64,000 bases of DNA, taken from the NCBI RefSeq assembly GCF_001894865.1, contig NZ_BCXA01000033.1, positions 1-64,000 on the forward strand. Reading direction: 5' to 3'. Source of the DNA: Rhodococcus maanshanensis NBRC 100610. GTDB lineage: Bacteria; Actinomycetota; Actinomycetes; Mycobacteriales; Mycobacteriaceae. Positions within the stretch are counted from its first letter, which is position 1. Every line of letters starts with the position of its first letter. Of the stretch, positions 49,937 to 60,505 are shown one piece after another. The position numbers and the translations under genes were made by a program. The notes beneath the pieces were generated by a model. That model had not been told where the DNA came from. It did not search any database and worked only from the letters and a program-made list of their open reading frames with translations.

Positions 49937-51721
49937 CTAGCTACCGAAGAGGCTGGACAGTGATCCCGTGTCGAGGCTGCCCGTGCCACCGGGGGTGCCT
50001 GCGGCCGCGACGTTCACCACGGACGGCCCGGACACCGAGTCCTTGAACCCGGCGCCGCCGACGAAGGTGGCGGTGACGCCGAAGGTGCCCTCCTCCGCGA
50101 AGGTGTGCGACATCGTGGCCACGCCGTTGACGACGGCCACCGGGCCACCGATCGGGGTGGTGCCGACCTTGAACTGCACGGTGCCGTTGGCACCCGCGGG
50201 CGCGACAGTCGCCTTGAACTGCATGGCCTGTCCGACGGCCGCGTTGCCGGTGACCGCGAGGGCCGTGGTGGTGGCCTCACGGGTGTCCGGCTCGTTCACG
50301 GTGACGGTGAAGCCACTCGAGGTGGATCCGGTGAAGCCGGTGGTCCCCGTGAACTCGGCGACCACGTTGGCGGTGCCCGCGGCGCCGAAGGTGTGCGGCA
50401 GGATGGCGACGCCGTCACCGGTGCCCACCGGTGCTGTGCCCACCTCCGTGCCGTTGACCAGGAACTTGACGGTGCCGCCGGTCGGGATCGGGTGCACGGT
50501 GGCCGACAGGTTCACCGAGGTACCGACGACCGCGGTGACCGGCTCGAGCACGGTGGTGGTGGTGCCCCAGTCGGCGTCCTTGACGGTCAGCTCGGCAGGC
50601 GGGGACACCGAGTCGGTGTAGCCGGCGGTGCCGGTGAAGACGCCGACGAAGCTGTGGGTGCCCGCCTCGTCGAACTTGCGGGTGATCGAGGCCGTGCCGT
50701 TGACCACGGGGACCGGTTCGCCGACGTTGGTCGCGCCGTCCTTGAACTGCACGGTGCCGACCGCGGTCGCGGGGGTGACCGTCGCGGTGACCTGGACGTC
50801 GTCGCCGACCAGCGCGGTGGCCTGGACCTGGATCGCGGTGGTGGTGTCGGCGGTGACGTCGACGGTCTTCACCCCGGAGGTCGAGTCGTGGAAGCCGGGA
50901 CCGGCGGTGAACACGGCGGAGATGTTGTGCGCGCCAACCGAGTCGAAGGTGTGCGACAGCGTCGCGTTGCCGTTGGCCACGCCGACGGGGCCGCCGATGT
51001 TCGCGGCACCGTCCTTGAACTGCACGGTGCCGACCGCGTTGGCGGGCCCGACGTTGGCGGTGAGGTCGACCGGGGTGCCGGTCTTGGCGGTCGCGGGGAC
51101 CTGCAGGTCCGTTGTGGTGTTCACGGCGGGGTCGACGACACGTACCCACGCGCCCGCGGGGTTGGCGCCCGACTGCGTGCTGAACGCATAGACGTCGAAC
51201 ACGAAGCCGGCGTTGTAGTCGCCGAAGGCCTGGGTCGTGGGGATCTGGTAGGTGACGTCGAAGTTCACGTTGTCCAGGTAGCCCTTGGTGCCCAGGATCG
51301 GCACCGAGTTGCAGCCGCCGCCGGTGCACGTCGCCTTGACGCCCGCGGCGCCCTCGTTGGTGACGTTCGACTGCTTGCTGATCGTGTGCGAGAGGTACTG
51401 GAAGCCCGCGGGCTGGATCTGCCGGATCGCGGTCATGTACCGGCCGATGCCCGCGGTCTTCCAGATCTTGGCGGTGTAGGTCACGGTGTCGCCCGGGTGG
51501 ACGACGTTGACACCCGGCGTTGCGGGGTTGACCGCGGTCCCGTTCACGGCGGTCAGGCTGAGGTTCCAGCGCAAGTTGTCGGCCGTCTTGTCGCCCGACG
51601 ACGCGGGCGGCGGGGGTGTCTCCTGAGCGGCGGCGGTGGCCGCACCGCCGAGCATCAGTGTCATCGCGGCACCGGCCGCTATGAGGGGTGTCGCGAGGCG
51701 ACGGGTCATGGACAAGAGCAC
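49937..51721 (-). CDS. Secreted Ig-like repeat protein 2
   Basis: A 594-residue secreted protein. GTG 51721 is chosen as AGGAGG lies 5 nt upstream; ATG 51709 is an alternative. The signal peptide ends near AAAQE. Residues 45-220 form a DUF11-like domain (NVVHPGDTVTYTAKIWKTAG, FQYLSHTISKQSN). Four Ig-like repeats follow (TVQFKDGAANIGGPV, TVQFKDGATNVGEPV, TVKFLVNGTEVG, TVQFKVGTTPIGGPV). The end GSLSSLFGS matches that of the neighbouring protein. The two are paralogues in tandem. Confidence 0.85.
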   Translation of the reverse strand: MLLSMTRRLATPLIAAGAAMTLMLGGAATAAAQETPPPPASSGDKTADNLRWNLSLTAVNGTAVNPATPGVNVVHPGDTVTYTAKIWKTAGIGRYMTAIRQIQPAGFQYLSHTISKQSNVTNEGAAGVKATCTGGGCNSVPILGTKGYLDNVNFDVTYQIPTTQAFGDYNAGFVFDVYAFSTQSGANPAGAWVRVVDPAVNTTTDLQVPATAKTGTPVDLTANVGPANAVGTVQFKDGAANIGGPVGVANGNATLSHTFDSVGAHNISAVFTAGPGFHDSTSGVKTVDVTADTTTAIQVQATALVGDDVQVTATVTPATAVGTVQFKDGATNVGEPVPVVNGTASITRKFDEAGTHSFVGVFTGTAGYTDSVSPPAELTVKDADWGTTTTVLEPVTAVVGTSVNLSATVHPIPTGGTVKFLVNGTEVGTAPVGTGDGVAILPHTFGAAGTANVVAEFTGTTGFTGSTSSGFTVTVNEPDTREATTTALAVTGNAAVGQAMQFKATVAPAGANGTVQFKVGTTPIGGPVAVVNGVATMSHTFAEEGTFGVTATFVGGAGFKDSVSGPSVVNVAAAGTPGGTGSLDTGSLSSLFGS

Positions 51722-51879
51722 GGTTACCTCCTGAACGGCCCACCGGAGTGGGTTTGCAGTGGCGTGACTCACATCACAGAATCGGCCGAAGCCTAACCGT
51801 CACCAAACCGAGACGTCCCCGCTTTTCTGAACATTCGTCCATCTGACCGACAGCGCCGGAAATCACCCATTACGCAGCA

Positions 51880-51913
51880 AACCCGCCGCCCCGAGTGGTC
51901 GGGACGGCGGGTT
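51880..51913 (-). terminator. Terminator hairpin after gltD
   Basis: A 15-bp stem with one mismatch (51880-51894 with 51899-51913) and a 4-nt loop lies 34 nt after the gltD stop at 51947. Confidence 0.7.
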
Positions 51914-51946
51914 GCCGTTCGGTTACAGGCCGTTACCGGCCCGTGA

Positions 51947-53398
51947 TCATCGCTGCGGTGCCGCCGTGGGAACGATCGGCGAGGGCAGCGAGGTCTCGCC
52001 CTCGAGGAACTTGTCGACGGCGGCCGCGCAGGCGCGACCCTCCGCGATGGCCCACACGATGAGCGACTGGCCGCGGCCCATGTCACCGGCCACGAACACG
52101 CCGTCCACGTTGGTCGCCCACTCGCCGGAACGGGTCACGTTGCCGCGCTCGTTCAGGTCGACGCCCAGGTCCGTCAGCAGGCCCGGCTTCTCCGGTCCGA
52201 CGAAGCCCATCGCCAGCAGCACCAGGTCGGCCTCGAGCTCGAAGTCGGTGCCCTCCTGCTTCTCGAAGCGGCCGCCGACCATCTTGACCTCGTGGGCCTT
52301 GAGCCCGGTGACCTTGCCGTCCGCGCCGGTGAACTGCTCGGTGTTGACCGCGAACACCCGCTCGCCACCCTCCTCGTGCGCCGAGGAGACCCGGTACATG
52401 AGCGGGTACGTCGGCCACGGGGTGGAGTCCGCGCGGGCCTCCGGCGGACGCGGCATGATCTCGAACTGGTGCACGAGCTCCGCGCCCTGGCGCAGCGAGG
52501 TGCCGAGGCAGTCCGCGCCGGTGTCACCGCCGCCGATGATGACGACCTTCTTGCCCTCGGCGGTGATCGACGGTGCATCCGCATCGCCGAGCTGCACGCG
52601 GTTGGCGATCGGCAGGAACTCCATCGCCTGATGGATGCCGTCCAGCTCGCGGCCGGGGATCGGGAGGTCACGAGCCTCGGTGGCGCCACCGGCCAGCACG
52701 ACGGCGTCGAAGTCCGCACGCAGCTGCTCGGCCGAGATGTCCACGCCGACATTGACTCCCGGGCGGAAGATGGTGCCCTCGGACTCCATCTGGACCAGGC
52801 GCCGGTCGATGTGGCGCTTCTCCATCTTGAACTCGGGGATGCCGTAGCGCAGCAGACCACCGATGCGGTCGGCACGCTCGAACACGGTCACGGTGTGACC
52901 GGCCCTGGTCAGCTGCTGGGCGGCGGCCAGGCCGGCAGGCCCGGAGCCGACGATCGCGATCTTCTTGCCGGTCAGGCTGGACGGCCGAACCGGCTTGACC
53001 CAGCCCTCGTCGAAGGCGCGGTCGATGATCTCGACCTCGACCTGCTTGATGGTGACCGCATCCTGGTTGATGCCGAGCACGCAGGACGCCTCACAGGGCG
53101 CCGGGCACAACCGACCGGTGAACTCCGGGAAGTTGTTGGTCGCGTGCAGACGGTCGATGCTGTCGCGCCAGCGATCCTTGTGCACCAGGTCGTTCCACTC
53201 GGGGATCAGATTCCCGAGCGGGCAACCGTTGTGGCAGAACGGGATACCGCAGTCCATGCATCGGCTGGCCTGGGTGCGGAGGGTCTTCGAATCGAAGTCC
53301 TCGTACACCTCCTTCCAGTCCATCAGCCGCAGCGGCACCGGCCGCCGGACCGGCAGTTCGCGCGAGGTGTGCTTGAGGAAGCCGGTTGGATCACCCAC
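51947..53398 (-). CDS. gltD: Glutamate synthase small subunit
   Basis: A 483-residue NADPH-dependent subunit of glutamate synthase. It passes electrons from NADPH through FAD and 4Fe-4S clusters to GltB. The N-terminal Cys sets [17 protein letters not shown] and CPAPCEASC are the cluster ligands, [14 protein letters not shown] is the FAD dinucleotide motif, [13 protein letters not shown] the NADPH motif, and [18 protein letters not shown] the C-terminal FAD segment. It overlaps gltB by 8 nt and is translated with it. Confidence 0.97.
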   Translation of the reverse strand: MGDPTGFLKHTSRELPVRRPVPLRLMDWKEVYEDFDSKTLRTQASRCMDCGIPFCHNGCPLGNLIPEWNDLVHKDRWRDSIDRLHATNNFPEFTGRLCPAPCEASCVLGINQDAVTIKQVEVEIIDRAFDEGWVKPVRPSSLTGKKIAIVGSGPAGLAAAQQLTRAGHTVTVFERADRIGGLLRYGIPEFKMEKRHIDRRLVQMESEGTIFRPGVNVGVDISAEQLRADFDAVVLAGGATEARDLPIPGRELDGIHQAMEFLPIANRVQLGDADAPSITAEGKKVVIIGGGDTGADCLGTSLRQGAELVHQFEIMPRPPEARADSTPWPTYPLMYRVSSAHEEGGERVFAVNTEQFTGADGKVTGLKAHEVKMVGGRFEKQEGTDFELEADLVLLAMGFVGPEKPGLLTDLGVDLNERGNVTRSGEWATNVDGVFVAGDMGRGQSLIVWAIAEGRACAAAVDKFLEGETSLPSPIVPTAAPQR

Positions 53399-56300
53399 GA
53401 GCTGCCTCCATGATTGCCTCGTCCACGTCAGTTCCGTTCTTCTTCGCGGTGTCGATCGCCACGAGCACCTTCTTGTAATCGCGCGGCATCACCTTCACGA
53501 AGTGATTCACCTGCTGAGACCAGTCCGAGAGGATGCGGGCGGCAACCTCGGACCCGGTCTCGTCCCGGTGCCGTTCGATGGCACCCTTCAGCCAGCCGAA
53601 GTCCTCGTGCTCGAGATCCTCGAGATCGACCAGTTCCGTGTTGAGATCCTTCTCGAAGGACTTGTCCGGGTTGTAGACGAACGCCACGCCACCGGACATG
53701 CCGGCACCGAAGTTGCGTCCGGTCGCGCCGAGCACGACCACCCGTCCGCCGGTCATGTACTCGCAGCCGTGGTCGCCCACGCCCTCGACCACGGCCGTCG
53801 CGCCGGAGTTCCTGACCGCGAAACGCTCGCCCGCGATGCCGCGGATCAGGGCCTCGCCGCCGGTGGCGCCGAACAGGATCACGTTGCCCGCGATGATGTT
53901 CTCCTCGGCGACGAACCCGTCGGCGGCCTGCAGCGGCGGGCGCACCACGATGCGTCCACCCGACAGTCCCTTGCCGACGAAGTCGTTGGCGTCGCCGAAG
54001 AGCCGCAGCGTCATGCCCTTCGGGACGAAGGCGCCGAAGCTGTTGCCCGCCGATCCGGTGAAGGTGATGTCGATGGTGTCCTCGGGCAGGCCCGCACCGC
54101 CGTACACCTTGGTCACCTCGTGGCCGAGCATGGTGCCGACCGTCCGGTTGACGTTGGTGATCTTCGACTCGAACTTCACCGGCTGACCGCTGTCGATGGC
54201 CGCACGACTCTGTGCGATCAACTGCTGGTCGAGGGCCTTCTCGAGACCGTGATCCTGCGAACCGGTGCAGTACAGATCCTGGTCCATGAAGCCCGACTCG
54301 GTCTTCGCCAGGATCGGCGACAGGTCCAGCTTGGACGCCTTCCAGTGCTCGAGGGCCTTGGTGGTGTCCAGCGCGTCGACCTGGCCGACAGCCTCGTTGA
54401 CGGTGCGGAAGCCGAGCTCGGCGAGCAGCTCACGCACCTCCTCCGCGATGAACATGAAGAAGTTCTCCACGAACTCGGGCTTGCCCGCGAAACGCTTGCG
54501 CAGCACCGGGTTCTGGGTCGCGACGCCAACGGGGCAGGTGTCGAGGTGGCACACGCGCATCATGATGCAGCCGGAGACCACCAGCGGCGCGGTGGCGAAT
54601 CCGAACTCCTCGCCGCCGAGCAGCGCGGCGATGACCACGTCGCGGCCCGTCTTGAGCTGACCGTCGACCTGCACCACGATCCGGTCGCGAAGACCGTTGA
54701 GCAGCAGCGTCTGCTGGGTCTCGGCGAGGCCGAGCTCCCACGGCGCGCCCGCGTGCTTGACCGAGGTCAGCGGGGTGGCGCCGGTGCCACCGTCGTGACC
54801 GGAGATCAGCACCACGTCGGCGTGCGCCTTCGAGACACCCGCCGCGACCGTGCCGACACCGACCTCGGAGACCAGCTTGACGTGGATGCGAGCCGCGGGG
54901 TTCGCGTTCTTCAGGTCGTGGATCAGCTGCGCGAGATCCTCGATCGAGTAGATGTCGTGGTGCGGCGGCGGCGAGATGAGGCCGACGCCAGGGGTGGACC
55001 CGCGCACCTCGGCGACCCACGGGTACACCTTGTGCGGCGGCAGCTGGCCGCCCTCGCCGGGCTTGGCACCCTGCGCCATCTTGATCTGGATATCGGTGCA
55101 GTTGCTGAGGTAGTGCGCGGTCACGCCGAACCGGCCGGACGCGACCTGCTTGATCGCGGACCGGCGCCAGTCGCCGTTCGCCTCGACCTCGAAGCGCGAG
55201 GGGTGCTCTCCGCCCTCACCCGAGTTGGAGCGACCGCCGAGACGGTTCATCGCGATGGCCAGCGTCTCGTGCGCCTCGGCGGAGATCGAGCCGTAGCTCA
55301 TCGCACCGGTCGAGAAGCGCTTGACGATCTCGGAGGCGGGCTCCACCTCGTCGATCGAGATCGGCTGGCGCACACCGCTCTTGAACTTGAACAGGCCACG
55401 AAGGGAGGCCAGGCGCTCCGACTGGTCGTCGACGAGCTTGGTGTACTCCTTGAAGATCTCGTACTGGCCGGTGCGGGTGGCGTGCTGGAGCTTGAACACC
55501 GTGTCCGGGTTGAACAGGTGGTATTCGCCCTCACGGCGCCACTGGTACTCGCCGCCCACCTCGAGCTCGCGGTGCGCGCGCTCCTCGGGACGGTTCAGGT
55601 ACGCGGACGCGTGCCGGATCGAGATGTCCGCGGCGAGCTCGTCCAGGCCGATGCCGCCCAGGTGCGAGTTCAGACCGGTGAAGTACTCGTCCACCAGCTC
55701 CTGCGACAGGCCGATCACCTGGAACAGCTGCGCGCCGGTGTAGGAGGCGAGCGTGGAGATGCCCATCTTGGACATCACCTTCAGCACGCCCTTGCCCGCG
55801 GCCTTGATGTAGTTCTTGACCGCGTCCTCGAAGGTGATACCGGTGAGGTCGCCGCCCTCGATCATGTCCTCGATCGTCTCGAAGGCCATGTACGGGTTGA
55901 TGGCCGCGGCACCGAAGCCGACGAGCGTGGCCATGTGGTGCACCTCGCGGGCGTCACCGGTCTCGATGACGAGTCCGACCTTGGTGCGCGAGCGCTCGCG
56001 GACCAGGTGGTGATGCACGGCCGAGGTCAGCAGCAGCGACGGGACCGGGGCGAACGTCTCGTTCGAGTTCCGGTCGGACAGCACGATGATCCGGGCCCCG
56101 CCCGCGATCGCCTGCGAGACCTGGAAGCGGATGTCGTCGAGCGCCTTGCGCAGGCCCTTGCCGCCGTCGGCGACCCGGTACAGGCCGGGCACGACAACCG
56201 AACGCAGGCCGGGGAAGTCACCGTCGTCGTTGACGTGGACCAGCTTGGCGAGGTCATCGTTATTGAGGATCGGCTGCGGCAGCGCGAGCAGGCGGCAGGA

Positions 56301-57992
56301 CGCCGGGCCCGGGTTGAGCAGGTCGCCCTCCGGTCCCATGCTGCCGCCGAGGCTGGTGACGACCTCTTCGCGGATCGCGTCCAGCGGCGGGTTGGTCACC
56401 TGCGCGAACAGCTGCGAGAAGTAGTCGAACAGCAGGCGCGGACGAGCCGACAGGACCGCGATCGGGGTGTCGGTGCCCATCGAACCGAGCGCCTCACCGC
56501 CGGTCTTGGCCATCGGCGCGATGAGGACGTTCAGCTCCTCGTTGGTGTACCCGAACATCTGCTGACGGATCAGCACCCGCTCGTGGTTCATGTGCACGTG
56601 GTCGCGCTCGGGCAGGTCGGCCATGTGGACCAGCCCGGCGTCGAGCCACTCCTGGTAGGGGTGCTCGGCCGCCAGCTCCGACTTGATCTCGTCGTCGCTG
56701 ATGATCCGGCCCTGCGCGGTGTCGACGAGGAACATCCGGCCCGGCTGCAGGCGGACCTTCTTGATCACCTTCGAGGGGTCGATGTCGAGGACGCCGACCT
56801 CGGAGGCCATCACGACCAGTCCGTCGTCGGTCACCCAGATGCGGCTCGGGCGCAGACCGTTGCGGTCCAGCACGGCGCCGATCACGGTGCCGTCGGTGAA
56901 GCACACCGAGGCGGGTCCGTCCCACGGCTCCATCAGCGCGGAGTGGTACTCGTAGAACGCCCGGCGGGCCGGGTCCATGCTCTCGTGCCGCTCCCACGCC
57001 TCGGGGATCATCATCAGCACGGCGTGCGGGAGGCTGCGGCCACCGAGGTGCAGCATCTCGAGCACCTCGTCGAAGCGCGCGGTGTCGCTGGCGCCCGGGG
57101 TGCAGATCGGGAAGATCTTCTCGATCGCACCCTCGCCGAACACGTCGGACTCGATGAGCGACTCGCGAGCGCGCATCCAGTTCTCGTTGCCGGTGACGGT
57201 GTTGATCTCACCGTTGTGCGCGACGCGCCGGAACGGGTGCGCCAGCGGCCACGACGGGAAGGTGTTGGTGGAGAAGCGCGAGTGCACGAGGCCGAGCGCC
57301 GACTCCATCCGCTCGTCCTGGAGGTCGAGGTAGAAGCTCTTGAGCTGCGGCGTGGTGAGCATGCCCTTGTAGACGAAGGTCTGGCCGGACAGGCTCGGGA
57401 AGTACACCGACTCGCGGCCGGGGCCGTCCTCGCCTGCTCCGCCGTCGCCGAGCTCGTGCTCGACGCGCTTGCGGATCACGTAGGCGCGCCGCTCCAGGGC
57501 CACGCCGGTGACCGACGCGTCGGCCGCGGCGACGAAGACCTGCCGGAACGTGGGCATCGCCTCGCGCGCCATCGCACCGAGCGAGGAGTCGTCGGTGGGG
57601 ACCTCGCGCCAGCCGAGGACCGTCAGGCCCTCTTCGGCGACGATCTTCTCCACGCCTGCGGCGGCCTCGTCGGCGGCCGCGGCGGCCTGCGGGAGGAACC
57701 CGATGCCGGTCGCGTAGGCGCCCTCGGCGGGCAGGTCGAAGTCGACGACCGCGCGCAGGAACGAGTCAGGGACCTGCAGCATGATGCCCGCGCCGTCGCC
57801 GGTGTTCGGCTCGGAACCGGCAGCACCACGGTGTTCGAGGTTCACCAGCGCGGTGATGGCCTTGTCGACGATGTCGCGGCTGCGGCGACCATGCATGTCG
57901 ACGACGAACGCGACACCACAGGCGTCGTGCTCGTTCGCGGGGTCATAGAGGCCCTGGGGTCCGTGAGACCTGTGGCCTGGAAATTGCTTCAT
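53391..57992 (-). CDS. gltB: Glutamate synthase large subunit
   Basis: A 1533-residue enzyme that with GltD makes two glutamates from glutamine and 2-oxoglutarate. The propeptide of 24 residues precedes Cys25 (HDACGVAF), the N-terminal nucleophile of the glutaminase domain (to about residue 440). The synthase domain has FMN and the 3Fe-4S ligand set [13 protein letters not shown] near residue 1150, and the C-terminal GXGXG beta-helix covers about 1270-1480 ([17 protein letters not shown]). All key residues seen are intact. An IdeR/DtxR-like half box lies about 230 bp upstream. Confidence 0.97.
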   Translation of the reverse strand: MKQFPGHRSHGPQGLYDPANEHDACGVAFVVDMHGRRSRDIVDKAITALVNLEHRGAAGSEPNTGDGAGIMLQVPDSFLRAVVDFDLPAEGAYATGIGFLPQAAAAADEAAAGVEKIVAEEGLTVLGWREVPTDDSSLGAMAREAMPTFRQVFVAAADASVTGVALERRAYVIRKRVEHELGDGGAGEDGPGRESVYFPSLSGQTFVYKGMLTTPQLKSFYLDLQDERMESALGLVHSRFSTNTFPSWPLAHPFRRVAHNGEINTVTGNENWMRARESLIESDVFGEGAIEKIFPICTPGASDTARFDEVLEMLHLGGRSLPHAVLMMIPEAWERHESMDPARRAFYEYHSALMEPWDGPASVCFTDGTVIGAVLDRNGLRPSRIWVTDDGLVVMASEVGVLDIDPSKVIKKVRLQPGRMFLVDTAQGRIISDDEIKSELAAEHPYQEWLDAGLVHMADLPERDHVHMNHERVLIRQQMFGYTNEELNVLIAPMAKTGGEALGSMGTDTPIAVLSARPRLLFDYFSQLFAQVTNPPLDAIREEVVTSLGGSMGPEGDLLNPGPASCRLLALPQPILNNDDLAKLVHVNDDGDFPGLRSVVVPGLYRVADGGKGLRKALDDIRFQVSQAIAGGARIIVLSDRNSNETFAPVPSLLLTSAVHHHLVRERSRTKVGLVIETGDAREVHHMATLVGFGAAAINPYMAFETIEDMIEGGDLTGITFEDAVKNYIKAAGKGVLKVMSKMGISTLASYTGAQLFQVIGLSQELVDEYFTGLNSHLGGIGLDELAADISIRHASAYLNRPEERAHRELEVGGEYQWRREGEYHLFNPDTVFKLQHATRTGQYEIFKEYTKLVDDQSERLASLRGLFKFKSGVRQPISIDEVEPASEIVKRFSTGAMSYGSISAEAHETLAIAMNRLGGRSNSGEGGEHPSRFEVEANGDWRRSAIKQVASGRFGVTAHYLSNCTDIQIKMAQGAKPGEGGQLPPHKVYPWVAEVRGSTPGVGLISPPPHHDIYSIEDLAQLIHDLKNANPAARIHVKLVSEVGVGTVAAGVSKAHADVVLISGHDGGTGATPLTSVKHAGAPWELGLAETQQTLLLNGLRDRIVVQVDGQLKTGRDVVIAALLGGEEFGFATAPLVVSGCIMMRVCHLDTCPVGVATQNPVLRKRFAGKPEFVENFFMFIAEEVRELLAELGFRTVNEAVGQVDALDTTKALEHWKASKLDLSPILAKTESGFMDQDLYCTGSQDHGLEKALDQQLIAQSRAAIDSGQPVKFESKITNVNRTVGTMLGHEVTKVYGGAGLPEDTIDITFTGSAGNSFGAFVPKGMTLRLFGDANDFVGKGLSGGRIVVRPPLQAADGFVAEENIIAGNVILFGATGGEALIRGIAGERFAVRNSGATAVVEGVGDHGCEYMTGGRVVVLGATGRNFGAGMSGGVAFVYNPDKSFEKDLNTELVDLEDLEHEDFGWLKGAIERHRDETGSEVAARILSDWSQQVNHFVKVMPRDYKKVLVAIDTAKKNGTDVDEAIMEAARG

Positions 57993-58224
57993 ACCTAGCC
58001 TTCGTGTGCGTCAGATGCACAGACGACCAGCAACGCTGATGGCCATCACGTGGCAATACAAAGCGCCGACGCAACACTGGGCCGGCGCGCCCATTCAGCT
58101 GCGGCGGCAGACGGTGATCGGGATGTGTCCCCGCCTCCGCCGACGTGGCTGAGTGACTATCTGGACGGTTGTGTGTCCAGCATGTTCCGAACACGATAAT
58201 TCAGCACCCCCGTGCCGCGCCAAC

Positions 58225-58243
58225 TTAGGTTAGCCTTTTTGGC
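58225..58243. promoter_or_regulatory. IdeR/DtxR-box-like sequence upstream of gltB
   Basis: TTAGGTTAGCCTTTTTGGC matches the 19-bp iron box TTAGGTTAGGCTAACCTAA at 12 of 19 positions, including 9 in a row. It lies in the 287-bp gap (57993-58279) about 233 bp before gltB. The rest of the gap holds no clear element. Confidence 0.4.
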
Positions 58244-58279
58244 CGCCTGACCAGTGCATAGACCGGGAACTCGCGGCAC

Positions 58280-58852
58280 TCATGGGCGGCCAGGATCCGC
58301 ACCGAGCAGGGCGCATGTGAGCGCCGCGATCTCACTCGCGGGATCGAATTGTGCTGCGGGCGTTGATAACTGGTGAAGGATCATCCCGTCCAGGTAGTCC
58401 GCCAGGATTCGGCATCCCCGATCCGGCTCGGCCGCCCCGAGCCCGGCCAGCAGGTCCGTCGCCCAGGTGAGTAGTTCGGCCCTGGCCCGGCCGAGCGGGG
58501 TCGCCAACTCCGGCTCCGCCACCGCGGCGACGAACAACGCGTACCGGGCAGCGGTCCGAACCCGGTCCGGCCCGGTCGCCGACCTGACGAACCCGGCCAG
58601 CCCGGCGGCGAACTCGTCCACCGAGGTGGGCCTCGGCACCGCCGCGAGCGCGCGCCAGTCCTCGCGATCGCGCTCGACCAGCCGGAACATGACGGCCTCC
58701 AGCAGCGATCCCCTGGTCCGGAAGTAGTTCGAGGTGGATCCCTGCGGGATGCCGGCGACCTCGTCGACGGCCCGGTGCGTGAGCCCGCGCATGCCGCGCG
58801 TGCCGAGCACCTCGATGGCGGCGTCGAGGACGCGTTCACGCTTACCGGACAT
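58280..58852 (-). CDS. TetR family transcriptional regulator
   Basis: A 190-residue TetR regulator. The DNA-binding domain covers residues 5-50 (RVLDAAIEVLGTRGMRGLTHRAVDEVAGIPQGSTSNYFRTRGSLL, where the recognition helix contains QGSTSNYF). It is divergent from a flavin monooxygenase gene with two palindromic operators between, so self-repression and repression of the monooxygenase are likely. The inducer is unknown but may be a substrate of the monooxygenase. Confidence 0.92.
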   Translation of the reverse strand: MSGKRERVLDAAIEVLGTRGMRGLTHRAVDEVAGIPQGSTSNYFRTRGSLLEAVMFRLVERDREDWRALAAVPRPTSVDEFAAGLAGFVRSATGPDRVRTAARYALFVAAVAEPELATPLGRARAELLTWATDLLAGLGAAEPDRGCRILADYLDGMILHQLSTPAAQFDPASEIAALTCALLGADPGRP

Positions 58853-58860
58853 AGCGCGAC

Positions 58861-58894
58861 ACTACAACAGTAGTAATGCCACTACATCCGTAGT
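58861..58894. promoter_or_regulatory. Double TetR operator
   Basis: Two perfect palindromes of the form ACTAC-N4-GTAGT lie at 58861-58874 and 58881-58894, with centres exactly 20 bp apart. They occupy the whole 54-bp gap between the two divergent starts. Confidence 0.85.
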
Positions 58895-58906
58895 AACGTG
58901 ACGTAC

Positions 58907-59959
58907 ATGAGGGGCACAGCAACCGTCGTCGGCGGCGGCATCGGCGGTCTCACCGCCGCGAACTACCTGATCCGGGCGGGATGGGAGGTTCGGGTGCACG
59001 AGCGCGCGGACGGACCACCCGCCACCGGCACCGCGCTCGGTTTGTGGCCGCAGGCGCTCGCCGCCCTCGACGCGATCGGACTCGGCGACCGGGTCCGCCA
59101 GCTCGGTGTGCCGCAGTCGTCCGGCTCGCTGCTGCGCCCGGACGGCACCGCGATCGCCCGTGTGACGGTGCGGGGCGGGTCGACCACCCTGCTGTCGCGG
59201 CCCGGGCTGCTGAGCACCCTGGCCGCGCCCCTCGGTCCGGGAGTGCTGCACTACGACAGCACCGGGGACCAGGGCGGCGACGGGGCGGACGTCGTGATCG
59301 CCGCGGACGGCATCAACAGCCGGATCCGGGACGCGGTGTTCGGCGAGCGTTACCGACCCCGCCCGCTCGGGATGGCCGCCTGGCGCGGCTGGGTGCCGGG
59401 CACCGCCGACAACTCCGCCGAGACCTGGGGGGACGGCGCCCTCTTCGGGATCAGCCCGCGCGACGGCGGCCTGACGAACTTCTTCGCCGCGGTCCGCATG
59501 AAACCGGACATCGCGGGAGTGGAGCCTGCGGAACGACCAGACAACTCCGACGGCGGAGCCGCGTTCCTGCGCGAGCGGTTCGGCACCTGGCACGCCGAGG
59601 TCCGGGCGGTCCTCGATCGGATCGACCCCGCCGTGCTGCTCCACCACGACCTCTACGAGAGCCCGGCGCTGCCGTCGTACGTGCGGGGCAACGTGGCCCT
59701 GATCGGCGACGCGGCCCACGCGATGGCACCGAACCTGGGCCGCGGTGCGTGCGAGGCGATGATCGACGCGGTGGCCCTCGGCAGGGCGCTGACCGAGAGC
59801 GCGGACGTGTCCGAGGCGTTGCGCCGCTACGACCGGCGCCGTCGACGGCCCACCCGCGCGCTGATGCGCGCCTCGAGGACCATGGGGAGGGTGGCGACCG
59901 CAACCCGGCTGACGCCGCTGCGGGATGTCGCGATCGGCCTGGTGACCAGGCTCGGATGA
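58907..59959 (+). CDS. FAD-dependent monooxygenase
   Basis: A 350-residue flavoprotein monooxygenase of the PHBH/UbiH type. The FAD motif ATVVGGGIGGLTAANYLIRAG is at the start, DGADVVIAADGINSRIRDAVFG is the DG motif and VALIGDAAHAMAPNLGRGACEAM the GD motif. It hydroxylates or oxidises a small aromatic or similar substrate with NAD(P)H. ATG 58907 is preferred; GTG 58898 would add 3 residues. Its promoter carries the TetR double operator, so its expression should be induced by the ligand of that repressor. Confidence 0.9.
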   Translation: MRGTATVVGGGIGGLTAANYLIRAGWEVRVHERADGPPATGTALGLWPQALAALDAIGLGDRVRQLGVPQSSGSLLRPDGTAIARVTVRGGSTTLLSRPGLLSTLAAPLGPGVLHYDSTGDQGGDGADVVIAADGINSRIRDAVFGERYRPRPLGMAAWRGWVPGTADNSAETWGDGALFGISPRDGGLTNFFAAVRMKPDIAGVEPAERPDNSDGGAAFLRERFGTWHAEVRAVLDRIDPAVLLHHDLYESPALPSYVRGNVALIGDAAHAMAPNLGRGACEAMIDAVALGRALTESADVSEALRRYDRRRRRPTRALMRASRTMGRVATATRLTPLRDVAIGLVTRLG

Positions 59960-59983
59960 CGACGAAATTGCCCCGAAATGACT

Positions 59984-60017
59984 ACTGACCGCAGCGAACA
60001 TGTCAGCTGCGGTCAGT
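59984..60017 (+). terminator. Terminator hairpin after the monooxygenase gene
   Basis: A perfect 11-bp stem (59984-59994 with 60007-60017) lies 24 nt after the stop. Confidence 0.7.
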
Positions 60018-60190
60018 GTTGTCGGTAACCATAGCGTGACCGGATCGTGACTCGATCGCACTGTGGTAAAGGTCACCAGACCAAGTGCCGATCACCGCGC
60101 AGGACCTCTGCTCGGCGAGCGGCACACCGACCGGACCGTCGATGAGGGAATCGGGTTCGAGTGGGCGCGACCTGTCGCTCTCGGACCGAC

Positions 60191-60231
60191 AAAAAAACGA
60201 GGCCACGATCTCTTTCGAGTTCGTGGCCTCG
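60191..60231 (-). terminator. Intrinsic terminator of tRNA-Leu
   Basis: On the minus strand a perfect 11-bp stem (60221-60231 with 60198-60208) is followed by seven T residues (60191-60197). This is the clearest classical terminator in the window. Confidence 0.88.
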
Positions 60232-60257
60232 TTCGTCGCAGTTCGTCGAACTGCTTA

Positions 60258-60343
60258 TGGTGGGCGAAGGGGGACTTGAACCCCCACGTCCCGAAGGACA
60301 CTGGCACCTGAAGCCAGCGCGTCTGCCATTCCGCCACTCGCCC
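60258..60343 (-). tRNA. leuT: tRNA-Leu (anticodon CAG)
   Basis: The minus strand folds into a class II tRNA. The acceptor stem is GGGCGAG with TTCGCCC, the anticodon loop TTCAGGT gives CAG, a variable arm (TGTCCTTCGGGACG) is present, and the T loop is GTTCAAG. The discriminator is A and CCA is encoded (60258-60260). The same tRNA precedes fhaA in M. tuberculosis. Confidence 0.96.
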
Positions 60344-60505
60344 GAGCGACGCCGGAAACATTAACACGTACCGGTCGGGAATGACGATTCGCCCCCCCGA
60401 CCTGCGAAGGAAGCGATCACCCCCACGGGCATCCGGCAAAGGTAGATATCATGCAGGGGCGGCATCGAGGCCGCGACACGCCACCGGGACCGGAGAGGAG
60501 CCACG

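Noticed and set aside
52965-57998. 1677-codon open frame on the plus strand opposite gltB
   Set aside because: It is the mirror of the gltB codon pattern in GC-rich DNA; gltB has intact catalytic motifs and the plus-strand product has none.
57993-58279. Gap between gltB and the TetR gene as a possible replication origin
   Set aside because: I see no DnaA-box cluster (TTGTGCACA or close variants) and no dnaA, dnaN or rnpA nearby.
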